Positions 1-7,715 of a stretch of 64,000 nt of DNA are shown in pieces; position 1 is the stretch's first letter, and every line of letters starts with the position of its first letter. Source of the stretch: Halosimplex halophilum (lineage in GTDB: Archaea; Halobacteriota; Halobacteria; Halobacteriales; Haloarculaceae). Both the position numbers and the translations under genes were made by a program. The notes beneath the pieces are model-generated. The model saw only the letters and a program-made list of their open reading frames with translations, did not search any database and was not told the origin of the DNA. The stretch lies in the NCBI RefSeq assembly GCF_004698125.1, contig NZ_SRHV01000005.1:434001-498000 (forward strand), given 5' to 3'.

Positions 1-900
1 GTCGTCGACGACGTGCTCGAGGACGACGACTGGGAGCGCTACCGGAAAGACGCGCTGACCTATGGCTTCCGGTCGATCGCCGTCGTCCCGGTCTGCCGCG
101 GCGACGCGGTCGATTGCGTGCTCGTCGTCTACGCGGAGGCGGCCGACACGTTCGACGGCGAGGAGCGGCGCGTCCTCGAAGAACTGGGCGACACGGTCGG
201 CTACGCGCTCCGGAACGTCCGGCGAACCGACGCGGTCCACCCCGAGGCGAACACGGAGGTCGAGCTGACGGTCGGGACGGAGCGGCTGTTCGCGAACCGC
301 CTCTCGGCCGAGCTGGGCGCGACCGTCGAGTTCGTCGGCGCGATCGACGGCGAGGACGGCGCGATCCGGGCGTTCTTCAGACTCGACGGGGAGTCGGTGG
401 AGCCGGACCGGCTGACCGACTTCGAGTTCGTCCGCTCGGTCCAGCCGCTCTCGGTCGACGACGCGCCGGGCCTGTACCAGCTGACGCTCTCGACGCCGCC
501 GCTGTTCGCGACGCTGCGGGCCGACGACGCCCAGCTGCGGGCGCTGACGGCCGAGAACGGGACGACGACGCTCACCGTCGTCCTCACCGGCGATGTCGGC
601 GTGCGTCCGTTCGTGGACGACGTGCAGTCGATGTACCCGGAGACGGAACTGCGTGCGCGCCGGGAGGACCCCGAGCCGGTCGAGACCAGGCAGCTGTTCC
701 GCGAGAACATCGTCGAACGGCTCACGGAGCGACAGTTCGACGCGCTCAGAGCGGCTCACTACGGCGGGTTCTTCGAGTGGCCGCGCGTGAGTTCGAGTTC
801 AGAACTCGCCGAGACGCGCGACATCGCCGCGTCGACGTTCCAGTACCACCTGCGCGCCGCCGAGCGGAAGGTGATCGACGCCGTCCTCGGGTCGACCTGA
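1..900 (+). CDS. Bat-like bacterioopsin-activator family regulator, C-terminal part
   Basis: The reading frame is open from the first base, so the true start lies upstream of the window. The first ~75 residues look like the end of a GAF sensor domain. The middle matches the bacterioopsin-activator GAF/HTH-associated domain, and residues ~235-295 form an HTH_10 domain (LTERQFDALRAAHYGGFFEW, then a helix with STFQYHLRAAERK). The family consists of haloarchaeal DNA-binding regulators that often carry PAS/GAF sensors. A perfect inverted repeat TCTAG-TCAC-CTAGA follows 10 bases after the stop. The sensed signal cannot be read because the N-terminus is missing. Confidence 0.85.
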   Translation, partial: VVDDVLEDDDWERYRKDALTYGFRSIAVVPVCRGDAVDCVLVVYAEAADTFDGEERRVLEELGDTVGYALRNVRRTDAVHPEANTEVELTVGTERLFANRLSAELGATVEFVGAIDGEDGAIRAFFRLDGESVEPDRLTDFEFVRSVQPLSVDDAPGLYQLTLSTPPLFATLRADDAQLRALTAENGTTTLTVVLTGDVGVRPFVDDVQSMYPETELRARREDPEPVETRQLFRENIVERLTERQFDALRAAHYGGFFEWPRVSSSSELAETRDIAASTFQYHLRAAERKVIDAVLGST

Positions 901-910
901 GCCGGCCACC

Positions 911-924
911 TCTAGTCACCTAGA
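911..924. repeat. Short inverted repeat TCTAG-N4-CTAGA
   Basis: TCTAGTCACCTAGA is a perfect 5-4-5 palindrome between the Bat-like gene and the signalling operon. It could be an operator for the downstream operon or part of a 3' end structure. Its short arms make either reading tentative. Confidence 0.35.
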
Positions 925-992
925 CTGGGTCGCCGTCGCACTACCACGTATGTACACAGTACCGACAGGCCGTTCGAGACCAGTGATCGCCC

Positions 993-1307
993 ATGGCGGA
1001 TACGGATCACGCCGAGGTCGAACGTCGGGTCCACCACGACTGGGACGGCGATACCTCGCTCACGACGACGATCGTCGACGCGATCGCCGGTCTCGACGAC
1101 GACTACCTGTCCGGTGATAAACATCTCTACCAGCGAATCGACCCCGACGCGCTCGAACGCCTGTTCGTCTCGCGGTCCGGGATCCCGCGGTCGGAGGGGC
1201 GTGTTTCGTTCCCGTTCGGCGGTTGCCAAGTGACCGTCCACGCGTCGGGCGACGTTCTCGTCCGACCGCGGACAGGGAGGGCGGTCAGCCGTGACGAGTC
1301 CGCATGA
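993..1307 (+). CDS. HalOD1 output-domain protein
   Basis: A 104-aa acidic protein that is almost entirely one HalOD1 domain: SLTTTIVDAIAGL near residue 22, then IDPDALERLF and a C-terminal beta hairpin GGCQVTVHASGDVLVRP. HalOD1 is a haloarchaeal output module usually found alone or next to two-component genes; its biochemical role is unknown. It heads a six-gene operon: its TGA overlaps the ATG of the next gene (ATGA at 1304), so translation is probably coupled. It may carry the response of the regulator encoded next to it. Start ATG 993 is the first good start and fits the domain. Confidence 0.85.
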   Translation: MADTDHAEVERRVHHDWDGDTSLTTTIVDAIAGLDDDYLSGDKHLYQRIDPDALERLFVSRSGIPRSEGRVSFPFGGCQVTVHASGDVLVRPRTGRAVSRDESA

Positions 1308-1930
1308 CAGGGTCGAACGAGGTCGTCCTCGTCGTCGAGGACGACCCCGAGATCGCCGCGCTGTACGCGCGCTGGCTCTCCGAGGAGTACCAAACCCGGG
1401 TCGCCCACGGACCGGACGAAGCGCTCGACCGGCTCGACGAGTCGGTCACGGTCGTCCTGCTGGACCGGCAGCTATCGGAGGGCGATGGCGAGTCGGCTCC
1501 CGACAGCGAGTCGGCACCCGACGGCGAGTCGGTACTCGACGCGATCGCAGCCTCCGAATACGACCCCTCGGTCGCGCTGGTGACGGCCGTCGAACCGGAC
1601 TTCGACATCGTCGACATGGATATCGACGCGTATCGCCTGAAACCGCTCACCCGGACCGAGCTCCTGGAGCTCGTCCGGTCGCTGCGGCGCAGGGCCCGCT
1701 ACGACGCGTCGCTCTCCGAACTGTTCTCGCTCGTGTCCAAGCGGGCGGCGCTGATGGCCAGTCGGTCCGACGAGGAGCTGCGGGACAGCGACGAGTACCG
1801 CGAGCTCGTCGCGCGACTCCAGACGGTCAACGCACGGACGGACGACCTCGTCCGCGGGCTGAGTGCGCGGGACGTGGAGACGCTGTTCCGCCAGCTGGAG
1901 ACGCGACGGGGAGGGCCGGGCGGTGACTGA
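1304..1930 (+). CDS. Response regulator with C-terminal HalX domain (first copy)
   Basis: A 208-aa two-component receiver. The acidic pocket is E12-D13-D14, the phosphoacceptor is D54 (VVLLDRQL), and a Lys lies near residue 112 (YRLKPL). Residues ~135-200 form a HalX domain, a helical haloarchaeal module of unknown output role. Between the phospho-Asp and the next helix there is an unusual acidic insert made of three 18-bp tandem units (residues 61-78). No DNA-binding domain is present, so signalling is probably by protein contact, for example with the HalOD1 or KaiC-like neighbours. It overlaps the upstream gene by 4 bp and the downstream gene by 8 bp. Confidence 0.88.
   Translation: MTGSNEVVLVVEDDPEIAALYARWLSEEYQTRVAHGPDEALDRLDESVTVVLLDRQLSEGDGESAPDSESAPDGESVLDAIAASEYDPSVALVTAVEPDFDIVDMDIDAYRLKPLTRTELLELVRSLRRRARYDASLSELFSLVSKRAALMASRSDEELRDSDEYRELVARLQTVNARTDDLVRGLSARDVETLFRQLETRRGGPGGD
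1484..1537 (+). repeat. Three 18-bp tandem repeats inside the receiver gene
   Basis: Units 1484-1501, 1502-1519 and 1520-1537 all read GAY-RGC-GAG-TCG followed by two varying codons (Asp-Gly/Ser-Glu-Ser-Ala/Val-Pro/Leu). The repeat keeps the frame and lengthens the loop after the phosphorylated Asp54. This is visible directly; the functional effect is unknown. Confidence 0.8.
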
Positions 1931-3386
1931 CGCCGGCGACGAGCGGATCTCCACCGGGATCGACGGGCTCGACCGGGTACTCCACGGCGGGCTCGTACCC
2001 CAGCGGGGGTACATGGTCACCGGTCGACCGGGGACGGGCAAGACGATCCTCGGTCTTCACTTCCTAACCGCGGGCGACGACGGCGCCCGGCTGTTCGTGA
2101 ACCTGGAGGAGTCCGAGGCGGATATCCGGACCAACGCGGCGAAGCTCGGGTTCGACCTCGACGACGTGGCCTTTCTCGACCTGAGCCCGGGTGCGGACGT
2201 CTTCACCGACGGCCGGCAGTACGACATCTTCGAGCCCGACGAGGTCGAGGGTCCGACCGTCTCCGAATCCATCGCCGACCGGGTCCGGGAAGTCGACCCC
2301 GATCGGGTGTTCATCGACCCGCTGACGCAGCTGCGCAACCTCGCGCCCGACGACTACCAGTTCCGCAAGCAGGTCAACGGCCTCACGCAGTTCCTCCGCC
2401 AGCGGGACGCGACCGTCCTGTTCACCTCGCAGGCGACCGAGCGGGCGCCCGACGACGACCTGGAGTTCATCAGCGACGGGGCGCTGAAACTCGCCCGCGA
2501 CGACGCCGGGCGGACGCTCTCGGTCCCGAAGTTCCGCGGCTCGGACACCGAGTCCGGCGCCCACTCGGTCCGGATCACCGACGAGGGGATGGTCGTCTTC
2601 CCCGTCCTGCTCCCGGAGGCACACGGCCGGACGTTCGCGGCCGAGTCCATCTCCTCGGGCGTCCCGGAGATCGACCAGATCCTCCACGGCGGGATCGAAC
2701 GCGGGACCGTCACGATCCTGAGCGGCCCGACCGGCGTCGGGAAGACGACGCTCGGCACGCAGTTCATGAAAGAGGCCGCGGGTCGCGGCGAACGGTCGGT
2801 CATCTACATGTTCGAGGAGAACACGGAGACGATGATCGCCCGCTCGAAGGCGGTGAACATCCCGGCCGAGCGGATGGTCGAGCGCGGGACGCTGGCCGTC
2901 GAGGAGGTTGAGCCGCTGGAGAAGTCCCCCGCCGAGTTCGCATCGATGGTCCGGGCCGAGGTCGAGGAGCGCGACGCGGAGATCGTCATGATCGACGGCA
3001 TCGACGGCTACCGGCTCTCGCTCCGGGGCGACGAGTCCGACCTCGAACGGGAGCTCAACAGCCTCGGCCGCTACCTCAAGGACATGGGCGTCGCGGTGAT
3101 CCTGGTCGAGTCGACCAACGCGATCACCGGCCAGTTCCAGCCGACCAACAGCGGTCTCAGCTACCTCGCGGACAACATCGTCTTCCTGCGGTACCTCGAG
3201 ATGGAGGGCGAACTCCGGAAGGCGATCGGCATCCTCAAGAAACGGACGAGCGACTTCGAGCGCGCGCTCCGGGAGTTCGAGATCACCGAACACGGGATCA
3301 CCGTCGGGGACCCGCTCACCGGCCTCCGCGGCATCCTCAGCGGGACGCCCGAGTTCACGGAGTCCCGGTCGCCGCCGGATCGATGA
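1923..3386 (+). CDS. KaiC-like (RAD55/RecA-superfamily) double-domain ATPase
   Basis: Read from GTG 1923, which overlaps the previous gene, the protein has 487 aa; an earlier in-frame ATG at 1863 would add an implausible basic extension. Two KaiC modules are seen: CI-like with Walker A GRPGTGKT, an EE pair (NLEESEAD) and Walker B VFIDPLTQL; CII-like with Walker A GPTGVGKT, an EE pair (FEENTET) and Walker B IVMIDGIDGY, ending in the KKRTSDFERALREFEIT element typical of KaiC C-termini. In cyanobacteria KaiC is the clock ATPase/autokinase; archaeal homologues are mostly two-component partners. No KaiA or KaiB is present. The gene lies between a response regulator and a histidine kinase, so a role as signal integrator is inferred. 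Confidence 0.88.
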   Translation: MTDAGDERISTGIDGLDRVLHGGLVPQRGYMVTGRPGTGKTILGLHFLTAGDDGARLFVNLEESEADIRTNAAKLGFDLDDVAFLDLSPGADVFTDGRQYDIFEPDEVEGPTVSESIADRVREVDPDRVFIDPLTQLRNLAPDDYQFRKQVNGLTQFLRQRDATVLFTSQATERAPDDDLEFISDGALKLARDDAGRTLSVPKFRGSDTESGAHSVRITDEGMVVFPVLLPEAHGRTFAAESISSGVPEIDQILHGGIERGTVTILSGPTGVGKTTLGTQFMKEAAGRGERSVIYMFEENTETMIARSKAVNIPAERMVERGTLAVEEVEPLEKSPAEFASMVRAEVEERDAEIVMIDGIDGYRLSLRGDESDLERELNSLGRYLKDMGVAVILVESTNAITGQFQPTNSGLSYLADNIVFLRYLEMEGELRKAIGILKKRTSDFERALREFEITEHGITVGDPLTGLRGILSGTPEFTESRSPPDR

Positions 3387-4978
3387 CGGGTCGCACCGGT
3401 GGCCCGGCCGAGACGGACGCGACCGACCCCACCGGAGCGGTCGGCCGGGACCGGCCGCGCGTGCTCGTCTGGCTTGCACACGAGGAGAACAGGCGACTGC
3501 TCACCGGGTGGCTCTCGGCGTCCTACGCGGTGTCGACGGTCGAGACGCCCGAGGGGCTCCCCGACGAGTTCGACCTCTGTCTCGTCGACGAACCCACTTT
3601 CGCCCGGCATCGCGACGCGCTCGTCGAATCCGGGGCGCGCGTGGACTCGGCATTTCGCCCGTTCCTGCTGGTCAGGTCGGCCGACGGCTCCGAGCTCCCT
3701 CCCGCGGTCCGGCGCCACGTCGACGAGGTGATCGACGCGCCCATCAGACAGGCCGAGCTGCGGATGCGGATCGAGGGACTGCTGGACCGCCGCCGGCAGT
3801 TCGTGGCGCTCCGGCGACGGAACGAGCTGATCGAGGCGCTCCACGCGGCGACCCAGGAGATGAGCGCCGTGGGCGAGCCCGGGCGGGTCTGCGATATCGC
3901 CGTGAACGCCGCACAGCGGGCGCTCGACCTCCCGCTGACGGCCGTCTGGCTCGCCGACGACACCGGAACGCGCCTGGAGCCGGCCGCGGAGACGGCCGAG
4001 AGCGAGCGCGTCTTCGAGGGCCTGCCGACTTTCCGGGCCGACGGGGACAGCCTCGCCTGGCACGCGTTCGAGACCGGCGAGACGATGGTGTTCGACGACC
4101 TGCGCGAGGAGGTCCCCGACGAGCACCTCTTCGACCCGGAGACACCGATCCGGAGCGAGCTCGTTATCCCGCTGGGTGAGTTCGGCGTCCTGATCACCGG
4201 CGCGACGGTCCCGCGGTCGTTCGGGGACAACGACATCCACGGGGCCGAGCTGCTCGGCACGGCCACGACCAGCGCGCTCGAACGGGCCGACCGCGAACAG
4301 ACCCTCGCACAGCGAACGTCCCAGCTTGAGTTCTTCAACAGCATCGTCCGCCACGACGTGCTCAACGGGATGACGGTCATCCAGTCCCGGGCGGACCTGC
4401 TCGCGGAGCAACTCCCAGACGACCACCACCGCCAGTACGCCCGGACGATCCGGGAGTGGTCGGACGATGTCGTCGCCGTGGTCGAGCGCGTCGGGTCGGT
4501 CCTCGAGACGCTGACCGGCGGGGCCGTCGCCGACCGCGAGCCGGTCGACCTCTCGGCGACGCTGGAGCGCGAACTCGAGGCCGTCCGGACGACCTATCCC
4601 GACGTGACCGTCGAGACATCCATCCCGGCGGGCGTGACGGTCCTGGCGGACCAGCTCCTCGCGGAGGTACTCGGGAACGTCGTCCGGAACGCGGTTGAGC
4701 ACAACGACCCGGCCGACCTCGCGCTCGCGGTCACCGTCGAAGAGGGGTCGGAGTTCGTGACCGTCCGGATCGCCGACACGGGGACGGGGATCCCCGACGA
4801 CCGGAAGGAGTCGGTGTTCAGACGCGACGAGACCGGCCACGCGAAGTCGACCGGCACGGGGTTCGGGCTCTTCTTCGTCGATACGATGATCGACGAGTAC
4901 GGCGGATCCATTCACGTCGAGGACAACGACCCGACTGGCGCGGTCTTCGTCATCACCCTCCGGACGTGTGACTCATGA
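3383..4978 (+). CDS. Sensor histidine kinase with receiver-like N-terminus and GAF domain
   Basis: A 531-aa soluble kinase. Residues ~25-135 look like a degenerate receiver (an HTR-like N-terminus without the acidic pocket), ~150-310 are a GAF sensor domain, then a HisKA helix with phosphoacceptor H324 (FNSIVRHDVLNGM), and an HATPase with N box (GNVVRNAVEHND), G1 (ADTGTGIPDD) and G2 (STGTGFGLFF). No transmembrane helix is seen, so it senses a cytoplasmic cue. It overlaps both neighbours by 4 bp (ATGA at 3383 and 4975). The likely partners are the two HalX receivers encoded on either side. Confidence 0.9.
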   Translation: MTGRTGGPAETDATDPTGAVGRDRPRVLVWLAHEENRRLLTGWLSASYAVSTVETPEGLPDEFDLCLVDEPTFARHRDALVESGARVDSAFRPFLLVRSADGSELPPAVRRHVDEVIDAPIRQAELRMRIEGLLDRRRQFVALRRRNELIEALHAATQEMSAVGEPGRVCDIAVNAAQRALDLPLTAVWLADDTGTRLEPAAETAESERVFEGLPTFRADGDSLAWHAFETGETMVFDDLREEVPDEHLFDPETPIRSELVIPLGEFGVLITGATVPRSFGDNDIHGAELLGTATTSALERADREQTLAQRTSQLEFFNSIVRHDVLNGMTVIQSRADLLAEQLPDDHHRQYARTIREWSDDVVAVVERVGSVLETLTGGAVADREPVDLSATLERELEAVRTTYPDVTVETSIPAGVTVLADQLLAEVLGNVVRNAVEHNDPADLALAVTVEEGSEFVTVRIADTGTGIPDDRKESVFRRDETGHAKSTGTGFGLFFVDTMIDEYGGSIHVEDNDPTGAVFVITLRTCDS

Positions 4979-5652
4979 CAGAACATTCGAACGACAACCC
5001 GAACACTGGCACGGATACGGACCCACTGGTACTGATCGTCGAAGACGAACCGGATGTCGCCACCTCCTACGAGCTGTGGCTCCGCGACGCGTACGGGATC
5101 TGCCGGGCCGAGACCGGCGAGGAAGCCCTCGAGATACTCGACAACCGCGACGTCGATGTCGTGCTCCTCGACCGGATGCTGCCCGGGATCTCGGGTGACG
5201 AGGTCCTCGCGGCGATCCGCGACCGGGGGCTTGACTGCCGGGTCGCGATGGTGTCGGCCGTCTCGCCCGGTATCGAAGTCGCCGAAATGGGCTTCGACGG
5301 ATACGTCACGAAACCGCCCGGCCCCGACGAGTTGCGCAACACCGTCGAGCGGCTGGTCGACCGGGGAACCCTCGACGACGACCTGCAGGAGTACTACTCG
5401 CTGGTCGCGCGTCGGTCCGCGCTCGAAACCGAGTTCGGTCACGCCGAACTAGTCCACCACGAACAGTACAGGGCGCTCGTCGACCGGATCGAACGACAGC
5501 GGGCGAGCGTCGACGCGTCGATGGACGACCTGGACGACGCCGCCGGCTTCGTCGGCGCCGTCCGCGCGATCGATCCGACCGACGGCGAGTTGCCGAACGA
5601 TGGGACGGACGGTGGGACCGACGACGGGACGAACGACAGGAGGTTCGAGTGA
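4975..5652 (+). CDS. Response regulator with HalX domain (second copy)
   Basis: A 225-aa receiver: acidic pocket at residues 23-25 (VEDEPD), phosphoacceptor D66 (VVLLDRMLPG), conserved Lys in YVTKPPGP, then a HalX domain at ~130-185 (LQEYYSLVARRSALE). Unlike the first receiver of this operon it has no repeat insert, but it ends in a Gly/Thr/Asp-rich, probably disordered tail. With one kinase and two HalX receivers in one transcript, a branched or buffering phosphorelay is likely (inference). Confidence 0.88.
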   Translation: MTEHSNDNPNTGTDTDPLVLIVEDEPDVATSYELWLRDAYGICRAETGEEALEILDNRDVDVVLLDRMLPGISGDEVLAAIRDRGLDCRVAMVSAVSPGIEVAEMGFDGYVTKPPGPDELRNTVERLVDRGTLDDDLQEYYSLVARRSALETEFGHAELVHHEQYRALVDRIERQRASVDASMDDLDDAAGFVGAVRAIDPTDGELPNDGTDGGTDDGTNDRRFE

Positions 5653-5658
5653 GTTCCG

Positions 5659-6309
5659 ATGGGCGACACTGACCGCGTCCTGTCGGGCGATTCGCTCGCG
5701 AGCCTCGACCCGGGGACGAACGTGCTGATACGCGGCCCGTCGATGGTCGGCAAGCGGGAGGCCACGCTCGGGCTCCTGGCGACCGGGCTCGATACCGGCG
5801 ACGGGCTGGTCTACGCGGCCACGGACGAGAGCGCGGACTCGGTCGTCGCGTATCTCTCCCGTGACCGCCCGTCGTCTCACCTCGACCGCGTAGGGATCAT
5901 CGACTGTTCAGGCCGAGGCCGTTCGCGCGTCTCGGACCGCGTCGCGGTGGAGTCCGTCTCCGCACCGAGCGACCTCACCGGGATCAGCATCGGAACGGCG
6001 AAACTCGTCGCGCGCCTCTCGAACGGCGGCGTCCCGTCGATCCGCTACGGCGTCCACTCCGTCTCGACACTGTTGCACTATCTCGACACGCCGACCGTGT
6101 TCAAGTTCCTCCACATCTACACGGCTCGCATCAGGAAGACGGACGGGATCGGCGTGTTCACGCTCGAGTCGTCCGCTCACGACAGCAAGACGGTCCACAC
6201 GATCGCCAGCGAGTTCGACGGCGTGATCGAACTGCGCGAGGGCGACGACGGCCGCGAACGCCGCGTCTCCGGCCTGGCCGGTGCTCCGGACGGGTGGCAC
6301 CCGTTTTGA
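5659..6309 (+). CDS. DUF7504-like RecA-superfamily ATPase, degenerate KaiC relative
   Basis: A 216-aa protein with a P-loop-like sequence GPSMVGKRE near residue 25 in which the usual final Thr/Ser is Arg, a beta strand GDGLVYAATDES after it, and a RecA-like core ending near DGVIELREG. It resembles the haloarchaeal DUF7504 family found near HalX and KaiC-like genes. The altered Walker A and the lack of a clear acidic Walker B suggest reduced or no ATP hydrolysis. It is the last gene of the operon, 6 bp after the second receiver; T-rich stretches follow from 6302. Confidence 0.7.
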   Translation: MGDTDRVLSGDSLASLDPGTNVLIRGPSMVGKREATLGLLATGLDTGDGLVYAATDESADSVVAYLSRDRPSSHLDRVGIIDCSGRGRSRVSDRVAVESVSAPSDLTGISIGTAKLVARLSNGGVPSIRYGVHSVSTLLHYLDTPTVFKFLHIYTARIRKTDGIGVFTLESSAHDSKTVHTIASEFDGVIELREGDDGRERRVSGLAGAPDGWHPF

Positions 6310-6529
6310 ACTGAGTCGTTTTCAGCCGATGTGTCGACGCGCGACCGTTCGCTGGGGTCGGCCGCGTAGCAGGTCCCGCTCTGGACTGCCCGGAACAGTG
6401 CGCCTGCGTATCCCCTCGACCGCAGGTTAGCCGCGTCTGGCCGACCAGCCGCTGCTGTCGGACGACTGCAGCCTCCTCAGAAAACCCAGACCGATCCGAC
6501 AGTTCGGATCGGCCCGTGGTCGGTGTGAG

Positions 6530-7132
6530 CTATTCCACCTGGACGGTCGGCTCCATGTCGTGAGCCAGCCGCATCAGGTTCCACACGGGCGACCGCTGCG
6601 CACCCGCAGCCAGGATCTCGGCGTCCTCGTCCGAGAGGTCCTCGCCGCTGACCGCGATCTCGATGCGGATGTCGTCGAAGCTCTCGTCGGAGCGGTCCAC
6701 GTCGTGGATCATAAAGATCACCCGCGGATCGAAGTCGAGGCGGACCGTGGTTTCGAGCCCCTCCAGTTCGATGTCGTTGGCCAGCGCGGTCACGCCGACG
6801 GCGACGTTCACGCACCCGGTGAGCGCCGCGAGCGCGACCTCGATCGGTTCCATCCGGTCGGTCGGACCGACGAAGCCAGTCGCCTCCTCGACTTCCTTCC
6901 AGGCACCCAGCGGGAGCGTGTATTCGCGTGTCTCGCGTTTGATCTCTTCCCCGCCCAGCGAATACGCGTCCACCTTCGCCAGACTGTGGAAGAGTCGCCC
7001 CTCGTAGAGCGCACTGGCACCGAGTTCGAACGCGACTTCCTCCGGGTTCTCGCTCGCGTACTCCACGAACTCGTGGAACGCCTCCAGATCTACTCCATGC
7101 TTCACTGATTCTTTCGGTTGGGTTGTTGCCAT
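6530..7132 (-). CDS. OsmC family protein
   Basis: A 200-aa protein with the OsmC fold: a basic/acidic N-terminal helix, central beta strands, and the helix with the peroxidatic-type Cys (ALTGCVNVAVGV). The second motif reads RSPVWNLM where thiol peroxidases have Cys-Pro-Val, so the resolving Cys is missing. Such one-Cys members may bind or process small molecules rather than detoxify peroxides. It stands alone and convergent with the signalling operon; about 220 bp of featureless sequence separates them. Confidence 0.85.
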   Translation of the reverse strand: MATTQPKESVKHGVDLEAFHEFVEYASENPEEVAFELGASALYEGRLFHSLAKVDAYSLGGEEIKRETREYTLPLGAWKEVEEATGFVGPTDRMEPIEVALAALTGCVNVAVGVTALANDIELEGLETTVRLDFDPRVIFMIHDVDRSDESFDDIRIEIAVSGEDLSDEDAEILAAGAQRSPVWNLMRLAHDMEPTVQVE

Positions 7133-7715
7133 TGGGACCCTCCTGGTTCGAACCGGACCCCACCACCTAGCGTGTAAATCCCCAGACAGGGGAGTGGTTG
7201 AACCGTATTCCTATAGATCGTTCGTGACGTTAGCCGTTGTCGCCGGCTAGTAGACCGATGGCTGTCGAAGAGCTACAGGTTCTCTACAGATGAGCAAGGC
7301 GAGTGTTTCGGGCGGTTGACCCCCGAGGTAAGCCGACACTCGGACGTGTCCTGCTCGTTCGAGTTCCACACCCCCTCGACGGCGAGTACGTCACCTTCCA
7401 AGCGAAATTCACCGGCGGACAACGAATCGAGATCTCCCACAGCGACTGACCCCGTGGCTGACGAGAGACGCGGAACGGCTCGTCCGCTCCGAAGCCGGCT
7501 TCGACCCGTCGTGTCACCGCTTTTTCGACGGTTCAGTCCTCCGCAAACACACCGTCGCTCTCTCGGTGCTACGACCCCACGAGATCCGCATTCTCGCGAG
7601 CCATCTTCGCCACCGAAGACGCCCGGTACGGATTCACTAGGATAGTACGAACTATATTTGGAAATATCCGAACCCAGGCGTACGATTAAATAATTTACTC
7701 GCCCACAATTCGACA
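7133..7715. other. 583-bp spacer with promoter of the GH42 gene
   Basis: No convincing gene: open frames on both strands here have basic, Ser/Arg-rich translations unlike the acidic proteome. The right end holds a TATA-like TTAAATAA (7686-7693), 26 nt before the GH42 start, and a TTTGGA-N4-TCCGAA site 25 bp upstream of it. Confidence 0.6.
7657..7672. promoter_or_regulatory. Putative operator TTTGGA-AATA-TCCGAA before GH42
   Basis: An imperfect 6-4-6 inverted repeat (one mismatch). Its centre lies ~25 bp upstream of the TATA-like element of the GH42 gene. The same layout is found at 16554-16571 and 20672-20687, which supports a shared regulator, probably acting as an activator given the position upstream of TATA. 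Confidence 0.6.

Noticed and set aside
1923-3386. Circadian-clock interpretation of the KaiC-like gene
   Set aside because: No KaiA or KaiB homologue is present and archaeal KaiC-like proteins usually accompany two-component systems, so a clock role is not supported.
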